From Aurantiochytrium sp. KH105 (Eukaryota; Sar; Bigyra; Thraustochytrida; Thraustochytriidae): a stretch of 64,000 bases of DNA. The notes below the pieces were generated by a model. It did not search any database and had not been told where the DNA came from. It saw only the letters and a program-made list of their open reading frames with translations. Positions 49,900-59,034 of the stretch are shown here, piece after piece. The number at the start of each line of letters is the position of its first letter. The stretch's first letter is position 1. The stretch lies in the NCBI GenBank assembly GCA_003116975.1, contig BGKB01000175.1, positions 62,001 through 126,000 of the forward strand, written 5' to 3'. The position numbers and the translations under genes were made by a program.

Positions 49900-51549
49900 C
49901 TAAAAGGGAGACCGGAAGCGCGAACCTGCGTAGAACGCAGAGCTGCCAAGAGCATGCTGGATGCGTAATAACTGGTTCAATCTCGCAGCAGTGTTGGGCG
50001 AGGCGAAGTTGCCAAACTGCACGAGACCAATGCCTGCGCCGACACAGAAATCAGCAGGAAACTCATCATAAGTGTCGTGCGTTGGCTCCCACACAACCAC
50101 CATCGCCTGGCCCATGCTTGCGTTGGCCTCGCAAACCTGTGCGAGGTCCGTCACCGTAAAGACGTCACTAAACGGCGTGCCAATGTAGATGCGCTCGCCA
50201 TTGCACGGAGGTAGGCCGCTGTCCAGGCTTCCGGACGATGTCTTGCCTTCTTCCTCGGCATCCTCTCCGTCTGCCTCGCCGTCGCTTCCTTCTCCGCCGG
50301 CTTCCTTGCCTTCGACGGGCGAAGAGTCCTCGGCTTTAGTCTCTGCGCCATCACCATCCTCAGTGTGGGCTGCAATGCCGTCTTCCGCGACGTGGTTGAG
50401 CAACAAGACTTGCTCGCCATATTCTTCGACGAAATTAGCCATTTGTGATTTGTTTTGCGGAGGAAAGATGTTTTCTGCAATCGCAAGGAGGAGCCCACTT
50501 TCTTCGTTGCCAAGCAGTTCTTTTGCCGCTTCGAAAACTGCGGTTCGCGCATCTTCCGGTGGACTGAAGGACACGTCCAAGCGTGGTGGACTTGCGCTTG
50601 GTGCAACGTGACCTTCTCCCTCACCAGGCTCTTCGTTGTCGCCCTCGGCAGCGTCTTTGCCTTCTGAAGAGTCTTCCTTGCCCTCGCCATTTTCGCTTGC
50701 GTCAGCCCCATCTTTCATGGGTGCTGCATCATCCGGAAGGTCATCGAGAATCATCTCGCGTGCTGTGACACTGAGCTTGAGCTTTCCGGCCCATCCTCGT
50801 TCCGAGACACACGCAACAACTGCCTGCAAAAGGTCTGCGAAGCTCGATTCCGGGCTCGTAGCTTCAGGAAGGGCTGCAAGTGCACCAATTGCTTCACGTG
50901 CCAATCGAATTGCGCTTTCCAAGGAACTTGCGCCTGTTGGCAGGATGCCGATCGCATCATGTGCCCGTTCGATTGCGGTGAACCAGGGAACCGGCATGGC
51001 GAACTCACTACGTTTCATGAGACCGGCGACTTGACGAAAGACTGGTTCTTCAATGGCACTTGCTTTGCACATGGCCACCGACGCAGCATACAAAGTGTTG
51101 CAACCAATCTTGACTTTTCGCTCCGATGTGTCGAGAGCGAGAAGTGCCTGGTCTGCAGCCTCCAGATCAGCGGGATCGCAACCCACCAGTGCTTTGGCAA
51201 TGGGTCCATTGATAGTACTGACAAAATTGTCGCCGACGAGGCGGTCTGCTGCGGTCGGGATTCGCACACTACTCACTTGCGTCCTAAATCGACCATTGTC
51301 CGTGACGATTTCCACCTCGAATGCCTCGTCGCCACTGCAATCGTAGACAATTCGGCCGTGCACCTCGAGCACACCCTGGCCTGCCTTTGACTTTTCTTTA
51401 AAGAGGTCCGCGATTTGGGCATAAGGGTCTTCTGGGCGCTGGCGAAGGCACTCGTTGAGAACCTCATTCACCGTGCGCTCCAGTTCATGCTCAGCGAGGT
51501 ACGCCTCCACCATCTTTTTTTCCGACTTGATCTTCGTTGCGTTCGCCAT
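49900..51549 (-). CDS. ENO4-type enolase-like protein (probable pseudoenzyme)
   Basis: 549 residues from the ATG at 51549. Residues about 8-50 (VEAYLAEHELERTVNEVLNE, RPEDPYAQIADLF) match the DPY-30/RIIa-type docking fold found at the N-terminus of ENO4. The enolase N-domain follows, recognisable as VLEVHGRIVYDCSGDEAFEV and GCNTLYAASVAMCKASAIEE. The C-terminal end matches the end of enolase: ARLNQLLRIQHALGSSAFYA aligns with the AKLNQLLRIEEELG region. Catalytic landmarks are missing: the SGASTG loop is absent, the QIKTGAP region reads LVQFGNFASP without the Lys, and the SHRSGET loop reads VWEPTHDT. Two acidic low-complexity insertions interrupt the barrel. ENO4 is known from sperm flagella of animals, so a flagellar role is inferred. 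It diverges from the CoA-binding gene. Confidence 0.82.
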   Translation of the reverse strand: MANATKIKSEKKMVEAYLAEHELERTVNEVLNECLRQRPEDPYAQIADLFKEKSKAGQGVLEVHGRIVYDCSGDEAFEVEIVTDNGRFRTQVSSVRIPTAADRLVGDNFVSTINGPIAKALVGCDPADLEAADQALLALDTSERKVKIGCNTLYAASVAMCKASAIEEPVFRQVAGLMKRSEFAMPVPWFTAIERAHDAIGILPTGASSLESAIRLAREAIGALAALPEATSPESSFADLLQAVVACVSERGWAGKLKLSVTAREMILDDLPDDAAPMKDGADASENGEGKEDSSEGKDAAEGDNEEPGEGEGHVAPSASPPRLDVSFSPPEDARTAVFEAAKELLGNEESGLLLAIAENIFPPQNKSQMANFVEEYGEQVLLLNHVAEDGIAAHTEDGDGAETKAEDSSPVEGKEAGGEGSDGEADGEDAEEEGKTSSGSLDSGLPPCNGERIYIGTPFSDVFTVTDLAQVCEANASMGQAMVVVWEPTHDTYDEFPADFCVGAGIGLVQFGNFASPNTAARLNQLLRIQHALGSSAFYAGSRFRSPF

Positions 51550-51995
51550 GGTTGTGCTCTGCTCTATCTGTCTGACCCTGGTAAAGCGAAGTACTTTTGA
51601 CGTCTTCGTTGACCTTTGCGGCACGTTGTCGTTCCGCTTTCCTTTGCAAGACTTCTGCACGCGTGGGCCAGCCCGGCGACTGCAGCGCCGAGACGGACGA
51701 GATGTTCCTACTCTGTTTTTCTTCTACAAAGCTCAGGTGCAGAAAGAAGAAGGCGGGCGCCTGCTCGCTCAACTCTAGTCGTGCAAGTGGTCAGAGACGT
51801 TACGATCGCGCGGCCCAGCACGAGCGAATATGGGTTGCGCAGAATACATGTTTACAACAATGGCTACATTCGCGTGTTCCTTTTCTCCGAGGTCTGCATA
51901 AGCTAAAGCTCGGACTCACAGTCAGTCAGGGAAAGCTCAGATCGCAGGCCGGACGCGGCAGAAGACGTACTACATCGGAGCCGCAGCAGCGTGCG
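51550..51995. other. Divergent promoter region, ENO4-like / CoA-binding genes
   Basis: 446 bp. No TATA box, box motifs or pentamer arrays are evident. An open frame runs through it in phase with exon 1 of the CoA-binding gene, but without family similarity. Confidence 0.55.
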
Positions 51996-52590
51996 ATGGG
52001 AAGCAAGATGTCCGGCGCAGGTGGCAGCGGCGGCGATGCGGTGACTTCGTTCTTTGCGAGCAAGCAGTTCGCAGTCGTAGGCGCCTCGTCGAACCGGGCA
52101 AAGTACGGCAACAAGGTGCTTCGGGCGTACACGGAGCATGGGCTCACGGCCATCCCGGGTAAGTAAGGGTGGTAGTACTACTCGTATGTTGCGTTAGTGT
52201 CGATCGCCCAGGTGAAGCGCTCGAGTCGCGTTCGCAAGGCTTAACAAGGTCAGCTGAAACTAACTCCGTTGCGTTGCGGAATTTTTTGCATTCGTGCCAT
52301 CGATAGTTCATCCCAAGGAGACGGAGGTCGAAGGCCTCGCCGTGCAGCAGCTCGAGGACATTGAAGATCCGGCGAACACGGGTGTGTCCATCATTACCCC
52401 TCCTGGAGCAACCGGTGAGGTTATTGAAAAAGCTGCCAAACTCGGCTTTACCAAGCTCTGGCTTCAGCCCGGTGCTGAGAATAAGGACGTCCTCGACAAG
52501 CTCGCCTCGATGGACGTCGAGTATCTTGCGGGAGGACCCTGTGTGCTCGTGAGCTTGGCGCGTGGCGATCACAAGAAGGCCAACATGTAA
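51996..52590 (+). CDS. CoA-binding domain protein (YccU type), two exons
   Basis: Exons 51996-52158 and 52307-52590 encode 148 residues. The split is needed: unspliced, the frame stops at AIPGK just after the donor. Joined, it reads TAIPVHPKE, the expected beta-strand-loop of the family. The Rossmann-like CoA-binding domain covers most of the protein: KQFAVVGASSNRAKYGNKVL, then VSIITPPGATGEVIEKAAKL, FTKLWLQPGAENKDVLDKLA and a final GGPCVLVS. Bacterial YccU and related small proteins bind CoA through the GASS/N-K-x-G region; the physiological role is poorly known. Met1 at 51996 was chosen because the domain begins 18 residues later; a second Met at residue 5 is possible. Confidence 0.9.
52159..52306 (+). 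other. Spliceosomal intron, 148 nt
   Basis: Donor CCGG|GTAAGT, acceptor ATCGATAG|TTCATC. It is phase 1, and the reading frame and protein family both continue correctly across the junction. It is the only coding intron in the window supported by protein similarity. Confidence 0.9.
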
Positions 52591-52725
52591 GCCTGTGCGT
52601 ATCGTTTATAACTACCAGCTGATATCTTTTTCAATGTCAAATCTTGCATAATTTTCATGTCAATCAAATGTTTTTACAAGGTTGAGCGTCCCTCTTCAAC
52701 CAATTGTACGAATTCCATTTTGAAT

Positions 52726-55700
52726 TCAAAGCGTCGACACTGCGAGCAAGCCAAGAGATTGCCGTTTGTGATGTCTAGTGTGCGCGAGAAGATCCTTGTT
52801 GGAGGTAACTTCGTGCAGCTTTTGACGAATAAGCAGGCTTTCGATAGAGTTTCTTGCGTCGTCGTCGTCATTCTTGTCGCCACCATGTAGGCTTTCGACT
52901 GTACTCAATGATTTAGGGCTTTCCAAGTCACCTTCGCTCGTTGCAGCGTTTTCGAATACACGCGGCTCTGTGTCAATGGCATCCAAAGGTTGGCGTTGTC
53001 GCTGATGCCGATGTTCTCGCGAGAGCATTTGCCGACGTTGCGGCCTGGTCTTGCTCTCATCTTTTCGCAGTTTAAAAAATGCGGGCTCCTTGGGAACGAG
53101 TGGTGGATCCAATCTGCGGTCGATGAGTTCGCGCCAAGGAAAGTTGTCAAAGAATGGATGCTCTACTGCGCCACGAGGACCCGCAACGCCAACACCCAAG
53201 CGTGTGTACAATGAAGGTTGCAATAAGCGTAGAATCAGATCTATGGCGTTGTTCCACTCTGGAGCAAGCGTGAATAAGTTGGCTAACCCCCCTGGCAAGC
53301 CCGCAAGCTCGTCCTGTGCCACGCTTTCCGAACCTTTGGCCCCCGTCGGAGACAACCCAGGAAGTGATTTCTTCGCAAAAGCCTCGGCAAAGCTGACAAC
53401 GCGATGCAGAACAATGTGGACATTTGTCGCGGCGTTCTGCGCCTCTTCTTGCGCAGCTGGGGCGTTGCTCTCCGCGCGTGGAGAAAGTGCAGTTGAGGGC
53501 GCTGTCGTGAACTCGAATGGATTAAAGCCGCAGGCCAGCTCGAAAAGTGTAACGCCAAGAGCCCACCAGTCAACTGCAAGTCCGTAGCTTACGCCACGAC
53601 CAAGCACCAAACGCGCAATCTCCGGTGCCATGTATTTCGGAGTCCCGCAAAGCGTGCTCGTTCGAGCTGTCTCGCCACACATATTGCCCTTGGAGATGCC
53701 AAAGTCGATGAGGCGTAGATAACCCGTTGCGTCGATCATGATATTACCCGGTTTGATGTCGCGATGCAGAATATCATTCTCAAAAAGCACCTTGAGCGTG
53801 CTCACGAGACAAGCCGCATAGAACTTGAAGTTTTCAAGCGGTAAGCCCTGAGGATGACTGGCAATGAGGGCAGCAAGATCTCCGCCAATCATGGGGTCCA
53901 TGCCGACTGTGACGAGCGCTCGCTGCGGCTCGGCCATGATTCCAAAGATTCGAGGTACCGTATTTGTCGAAGCGAGACGCAGCATCAAAGCAATTTCGAC
54001 ATGAGCAGAGTGACCGAGCTCGCGCGGCTCGTCTGCAGCTTGCGCCAGCCATTCTGGATCGGAGAAGAGGGACGAAGTCGAAGACGAGAACGATCCCTGG
54101 TTGACAGCGCCGAGATCGAGTACTTCTTTGACGGCCAAGACGCGATCGCTTGGTTGGTGACGAGCATAGTAAAGCTTGGAACTGGGTCCCGTAAAAAGTC
54201 TTCGGAGCAAGATCAGATCACCGCGATCTAACCGTGTCAGGCTTAGGGTTGCTTTGGATGCTGTCGTTTGCGTCAAAGGTGACTTTGACCCGCTCTCGGC
54301 TCCGCTACTCTGCGGCTCCTGTCCCTCGTTGGCGCTTTGCACGTTTTTCTCCGGTACGCCAGGCAGCTCGCCCTGCTCTGTGCTCGCGCGATCACTGCAT
54401 TCGATACCTAGCTTTGTAAGAATCTCGCGCGAGATTAGCGCGCAAATAACTTCGCCAGTCGCTCGCGCCACTCGAGCGGGTGAGGTGGCAAAGAACCGAG
54501 AGCCAAAATTGCGGACCGAGATGTCGCCGACGAGCGCAGAAGCGTCACCAAAACAGTCGCCGGCCGTGAGACTGACGAGGGGCTCGCTCCGTTGGAAAAC
54601 TGTCAAGGCGCCGTCCAGAATAAGCCAGAGTCCCTCGGTGCCTGGAAGAACCTGGCCGGCAGAAAGTCGAGTCACAGACATTCGGTCAGCAATCGCAAAA
54701 ATCTCCACGCTTGTGCGCTCGGAAAACAGCGGGTGGTGAGAAAGTGCATGCCCAATGTGCAGCGCTTGGAGCATGCTCTGGTCCTGCTTTAGCTTTGTCT
54801 TTTTGCCAGCATGCAAAAGTAACAGAGCTTCTGCCAAGACTTCGTGTGTAAGAATGCCAACGCGAGCGCCCCGCTCACGCGCAGAAATGCGGTAGCCTAC
54901 ATCCGCGGATCTTAGATCTTCAGAGATTATGGCGGCTTCTGCAAAGAGCTCACCGCGATGAAGGCAACGCACTTCTTCCCTCGTACACACGAGTTGCATT
55001 GTAGCGCTGTCACGCTTTCGATACTCAATTTCGAGGGCAGCCTCTCCATTGTCAATGACGATTAGACCCGGCTCGCTTGTGTGTTCGGCGAGGATGACCT
55101 CATTTGCGGCAAAGGTTTTCCAAACGACCTTTGACACGATGTGCATTCTCGACTCGGGCGAGAGGTTCTGAAACAGGTAGATGTTTCGCAAGAAATCCGC
55201 TGCATCATCTTCCTGGCGGATGTTGTTTTCAGCAAAGCGCAAGGCAGCGAGCTGATACTCGAGGCGATGTAGAGCCAAAAGAGTAGCCTCATCAGAGACA
55301 ACAATAGCGCTCTCCCGATGCAAGAGGGGCTCCAGCATGGCTGCCTCACAAAGCACATCCCCGGGGCCACACTTGCGCAGGACTCGGGCTGCTGGGGTGT
55401 TGAGGACCTTGCGACGCAGTTGCAAGTTTCCAGAGATGACCACGAACATGAGGGCTCCCGTCTGGCCTTGCAGATATACGGACTCTCCCTTTGATACGTT
55501 GATCTCCACCGCTGACTTGTAGAGCTCGTGGCAAAAGCCTTCCTCGATGGAAGCAAAGGCGCTGGAGCCCGTGAGCGCTGCAGTGAGAAGATCCTTTTGG
55601 CTATTTGAACTTGGCAGTTGAGACGATGCGGAGTTTAGCGATGATGACGATGGAGACCTCGACTTGGCTGACTTTGCGACAGAGGTTTCTCTGCCTCGCG

Positions 55701-56115
55701 AAGGAAACGGCATGCTTGCGGCGGACATGACTTCATGAAACTGGCGCAACTCGTCGCTATGGGCGCTGTGTTCGAGAAAGGATGTTAAGATTTCGTCGTC
55801 TTCATAGTCGCCATGGTTTCCAAAAGGGTTGAAGCGGGCGAGAGCTTGACGAGATACCATAAGGACGCGTCCGCTGCCTTGTCGGCTGGTGGTGCCCAGG
55901 TCGGAGAGGGCGCTATCAGAGCTCGCGGATCCTGAGCTCGCAAGTTTGCGTGCGCGTGCGCGGGCTTTGTCAGTGAGCTCGTGTAGTTTCTTACGTCCAA
56001 AGTCCCATTGTTTTCGATGTCGTCGCCGGGTCGGCGGTAAGCCCTGCTGTAACTGGCGTTGCTGCTGGTCCGGAGGAGCTCTGCGTGTTGGGGTCCCGTC
56101 GTCGCCGTCACCCAT
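52726..56115 (-). CDS. Cyclic-nucleotide-binding-domain protein kinase (PKG/PKA-like)
   Basis: 1129 residues from the ATG at 56115. After a basic, Gln-rich N-terminus come three cNMP-binding beta-barrels (about 195-300, 320-440, 455-560), e.g. VSKGESVYLQGQTGALMFVV, GELFAEAAIISEDLRSADV and HPLFSERTSVEIFAIADRMS. The kinase domain (about 632-1000) has VLAVKEV with the ATP-binding Lys near 660, ILHRDIKPGNIM, LIDFGIS, GTPKYMAPEIA and AVDWWALGVTLFELACG, the AGC/PKG pattern. Phosphate-binding-cassette Arg residues appear present in the first two barrels and unclear in the third. The glycine-rich loop is degenerate (RRLFTGPSSKLYYA), and a roughly 30-residue insertion follows the Lys. By family it would be activated by cGMP or cAMP. 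The C-terminal tail has no clear hydrophobic motif. Confidence 0.88.
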   Translation of the reverse strand: MGDGDDGTPTRRAPPDQQQRQLQQGLPPTRRRHRKQWDFGRKKLHELTDKARARARKLASSGSASSDSALSDLGTTSRQGSGRVLMVSRQALARFNPFGNHGDYEDDEILTSFLEHSAHSDELRQFHEVMSAASMPFPSRGRETSVAKSAKSRSPSSSSLNSASSQLPSSNSQKDLLTAALTGSSAFASIEEGFCHELYKSAVEINVSKGESVYLQGQTGALMFVVISGNLQLRRKVLNTPAARVLRKCGPGDVLCEAAMLEPLLHRESAIVVSDEATLLALHRLEYQLAALRFAENNIRQEDDAADFLRNIYLFQNLSPESRMHIVSKVVWKTFAANEVILAEHTSEPGLIVIDNGEAALEIEYRKRDSATMQLVCTREEVRCLHRGELFAEAAIISEDLRSADVGYRISARERGARVGILTHEVLAEALLLLHAGKKTKLKQDQSMLQALHIGHALSHHPLFSERTSVEIFAIADRMSVTRLSAGQVLPGTEGLWLILDGALTVFQRSEPLVSLTAGDCFGDASALVGDISVRNFGSRFFATSPARVARATGEVICALISREILTKLGIECSDRASTEQGELPGVPEKNVQSANEGQEPQSSGAESGSKSPLTQTTASKATLSLTRLDRGDLILLRRLFTGPSSKLYYARHQPSDRVLAVKEVLDLGAVNQGSFSSSTSSLFSDPEWLAQAADEPRELGHSAHVEIALMLRLASTNTVPRIFGIMAEPQRALVTVGMDPMIGGDLAALIASHPQGLPLENFKFYAACLVSTLKVLFENDILHRDIKPGNIMIDATGYLRLIDFGISKGNMCGETARTSTLCGTPKYMAPEIARLVLGRGVSYGLAVDWWALGVTLFELACGFNPFEFTTAPSTALSPRAESNAPAAQEEAQNAATNVHIVLHRVVSFAEAFAKKSLPGLSPTGAKGSESVAQDELAGLPGGLANLFTLAPEWNNAIDLILRLLQPSLYTRLGVGVAGPRGAVEHPFFDNFPWRELIDRRLDPPLVPKEPAFFKLRKDESKTRPQRRQMLSREHRHQRQRQPLDAIDTEPRVFENAATSEGDLESPKSLSTVESLHGGDKNDDDDARNSIESLLIRQKLHEVTSNKDLLAHTRHHKRQSLGLLAVSTL

Positions 56116-56784
56116 GGTGATGGCAAGGCCGGTTGAGTCCACGAGACCTGCTCAAGGCGCCTGGGTCGTTTGGTGCTTCGTCTCGACAAGCGCAATGAGT
56201 TGCCTGCCACCTCGCAGGGTCAAGAGTGCTCGAGTGCGGCACGCCAGACTCGACGTGCGAGACTTCAGAGTTGATGGTCCTGGGAGTCTGTGAGGGGAAA
56301 AAGGGAAAAGCGCTCATTCACTGTCATGCATCCCAGTTCCGAGTATGTTCTTTTTTGGTTCCGTAGAGTGATCCGTTCCGTGGTCGAGGTCTTTTATTTA
56401 TTTTGGGGGAGGATGGGGGCGTGTATGTACGCGATCTTGCACGCGCGGCGCACGCATATTGAGGCAAGACAAGACAAGACAAGACAAGACCCAAGACATT
56501 TCTATTCACTCGATTTCCCTTTGAATGACGCAAATTGCGACGCAGGTTAAACGGACCCGTCTGTTTAGGTTGGAGAAAAGGTGTGAGAATACATACACGT
56601 GTTGACGAGCCGTGAGCAAAATCTCGTTGCACCTGCCCGACGTCTGCGGCCTTGAAGGTGGCTGCTTCTTTGCCATCTACATCGTGCCAAGTGCCCTCGG
56701 CGCGCGAGAGTCTCTAGAAGAAGCAGGCGTGCGACGGAGTCGCGAGGCAGACAAGCCGTAGCGTTGTTGTGCTGCGGTGGCAAG
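56116..56784. other. Divergent promoter region, cNMP kinase / small protein
   Basis: 669 bp with an AAGAC pentamer array (56465-56491). No gene was seen. Confidence 0.6.
56465..56491. repeat. (AAGAC)n pentanucleotide array
   Basis: About five AAGAC units, the same unit as at 18668-18698. Confidence 0.85.
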
Positions 56785-57390
56785 ATGTCGGGCTCAGGGT
56801 ATGGCATCTGCGGCCACAAGAATTCTTTTGGCGCAAATGTGCTGTGCGGCAACTGGGTGGAGGACAAGATGGGCAGCGAGATGGAGGCCTTGACGTCTAC
56901 TTCAAAGTTTGACGCAATCAGCGAGGCACAGCATCACTTTGCTCATCCCGATTCGCGAGCACGCTCGGGAAGCGCAGAGGATGAGGCCAAACTTCAGACG
57001 TCTAAGCCATCAATGCGCGGATTGGAGAGCACGCTTTTGCTCGGTCACTGCGAGCACGGCAATGTTCATAATCCGAGCTCCGAGGGTCGCTTTCATACGA
57101 CGCACAGGCTTTCTTTTGCGCCTACGCCATCGTCTTCGAGCCACAAATCGGGACGCCGAGAGATTGGACTTGCGCGACAGAAGCAAATGAATGCCGAGCG
57201 TCGGCAGCGAGATCCCCATCATTCTACTTCCTACACTGTGGCCTGCCAGCAACCCTTTCGTCCTCAGGCAACTCTGGATGCGAAGCCTGTCATGCAGCGA
57301 TTTTCTTCGGACCGTGCCTTTACAAAGGCTTTTGTGCAGGCGCAGACTTATAGCAATATTCGTTCCGATCGGCTTTCGATCGAATACTAG
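56785..57390 (+). CDS. Small protein, possibly flagellar microtubule-inner type
   Basis: 201 residues from the ATG at 56785 (AAGATGTCG); the frame upstream has no ATG. No certain family. The N-terminus SGYGICGHKNSFGANVLCGN with GNWVED, together with scattered short motifs (GRFHTTHRLSF, STSYTVACQQPFRP), resembles small extended proteins of the axonemal microtubule lumen such as CFAP68, which share G-N-W and T-x-Y motifs. This is an impression by eye. It is basic, low in hydrophobic residues and probably extended, not globular. It lies in the same 8 kb as the ENO4-like gene. Confidence 0.6.
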   Translation: MSGSGYGICGHKNSFGANVLCGNWVEDKMGSEMEALTSTSKFDAISEAQHHFAHPDSRARSGSAEDEAKLQTSKPSMRGLESTLLLGHCEHGNVHNPSSEGRFHTTHRLSFAPTPSSSSHKSGRREIGLARQKQMNAERRQRDPHHSTSYTVACQQPFRPQATLDAKPVMQRFSSDRAFTKAFVQAQTYSNIRSDRLSIEY

Positions 57391-59034
57391 ACCCCCGAGG
57401 CCAGCCAAGGTGACGTACTCTTGATGCTCTTGCTTGCTGGTGCCCATGCATGTCTTGACGGCGAGGCAGGCAGACGTGTTTGGTTGGAGGAGAACTTGTC
57501 TCCAGGCAGGCAGCATGATGCACCCGAAAAGATGCCAAAGTCTGGCGCCCTACCAACCTCTTTGGGGTCCCTTATGATGTCGCCAATGTGCATGCAATCC
57601 GTATGATTGCCTCGCGAACGCTTTGCGACAGACAGTCGCAGTCGTCATCGCTCGCTTGCACACGCAGCGATCTGCCATCTTCCTCCCTTCCTCTGGATCA
57701 ACCTCCCTAGCACGTGGCAGTGGTAGTAGTAGAAGTACTATGCGTAATTTCACCTGAAACGATGATCGTTTTGCTCGTTTTCGCCCATTGCAGCAGCAGT
57801 CGTCCGTCTGGGTGCGTGGCGCATCTTCAAGTTGGGTCGTTTCCATCTTCGCCTCGTCCACGTATATCATACGTCGCACACACAAAAAACATAGAGTTCC
57901 TCCCTATTCCCTCCAACTCGGTTCCGCGTCTCAGGGCGAAGGGTTCTGATGCTTACCTCTTGGGGCCAGTCTGCGATTCTATGCGCACACGGGCCGCCCG
58001 CTCGGCGCTCAGTGGGGCGGCCGCATTCTCCACTTGCACCCGGCGCCCGCAAGTGCATCTTCCGCGGATACCCGACTTGCGCGGCGGCCAGTACCTCTTC
58101 CTCGGCGCTCCTCCCTCTTTCCCGAGAATGCCGCCCCTCTCGCTCGCCCGCTCGCAAGTGCGGCCAAAGCCCCATAGGCCACTTGCAGGTGTGCGCGCAA
58201 GTGAAGTAAGTAAACCCGCCACAGTTCGTTCGTCCACAGCCTGGCCGCGCGAGATCAGTCAATCCATCGCCCAATAAATCCCTAACCGCGTTGGCCCGAG
58301 TCCACTCGCATCCCCGCCCGCGCGCACGCACGCACGCGCGCCCGCCCGCACGCCCGCACGCCCGCACGCGCGCCCGCGCGCCCGCCGCGCAGGCCGCTCA
58401 GGCAGCCGCGCCGCGCAGGCCGCGCAGGCGGATCCGGAGCGGATCGGAGCGGATCGGATCGACCCGGCCTCGGAGGGCGTGCGTGCACAGCCCGAGTCCG
58501 GCGCGGCGGCGAAGCCAGCCAGGCCGCCGCGACAGACGGCCGGGCCGCGCGAGCCCGGGCCCGCGAGCGCGGAGGCGCGCGTCCGAGCGACGCGCAGAAG
58601 CGCGGCGAGCAGGCGTGCACGAAAGGCGTCCGGACCGACGTCTCCTCTTTTCTCTCTCAGGCCGGGCCCTCGCTCGCTCGAGCAGAGCAGAAAGAGAAAG
58701 GAAGGAGAGAAAGAAAGAAGAGCGCCGCGGCGTGCACGTACTGCCCGCGGAGGACGACCGCGCGGAGGCCGGGCGCTGCGCGGAGAGCGACCGCCGCGAG
58801 CGAGCGAGCGAGCGAGCGGACGCCGGCGAGCGCGGAGGAGCGGGAGCCAGCGCCGAGGAGCGAGCGAGCGGGTGAGGCGGCGAGCAGAAAGAAGTCTGGG
58901 ACCTGCGTCCTTTCCCCGTCGCGGGTGCGGCAGACGCAGGAAGGGAGGAGGAAAAAGGAAGGAAGGAAGGAAGGAAGGCGGCGAGCAGCCAGGAAGGCAG
59001 CAGACAGGAGAGCTAGAGCAAGAGCGAGAGCAAG
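57391..59034. other. 1.6 kb spacer upstream of the AGC kinase
   Basis: No supported gene. The first 500 bp are moderate in GC, the rest is strongly CpG-rich. It contains the ACTTGC/GCAAGT box cluster (58032-58202), CGCC/CGCA-rich runs (58320-58385), GAGC tetramers (58799-58818) and GGAA tetramers (58958-58978). Confidence 0.65.
58032..58202. promoter_or_regulatory. Cluster of inverted and phased ACTTGC / GCAAGT boxes
   Basis: Inverted pairs ACTTGC-N11-GCAAGT (58032-58054) and ACTTGC-N10-GCAAGT (58181-58202). Single boxes are ACTTGCGC at 58075 and GCAAGT at 58154. Same-strand distances are 43 (58032 to 58075; 58154 to 58197), 105 and 106 bp. The stretch 58066-58082 is the reverse complement of the 17-mer at 6124-6140 with one mismatch. 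Confidence 0.55.
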
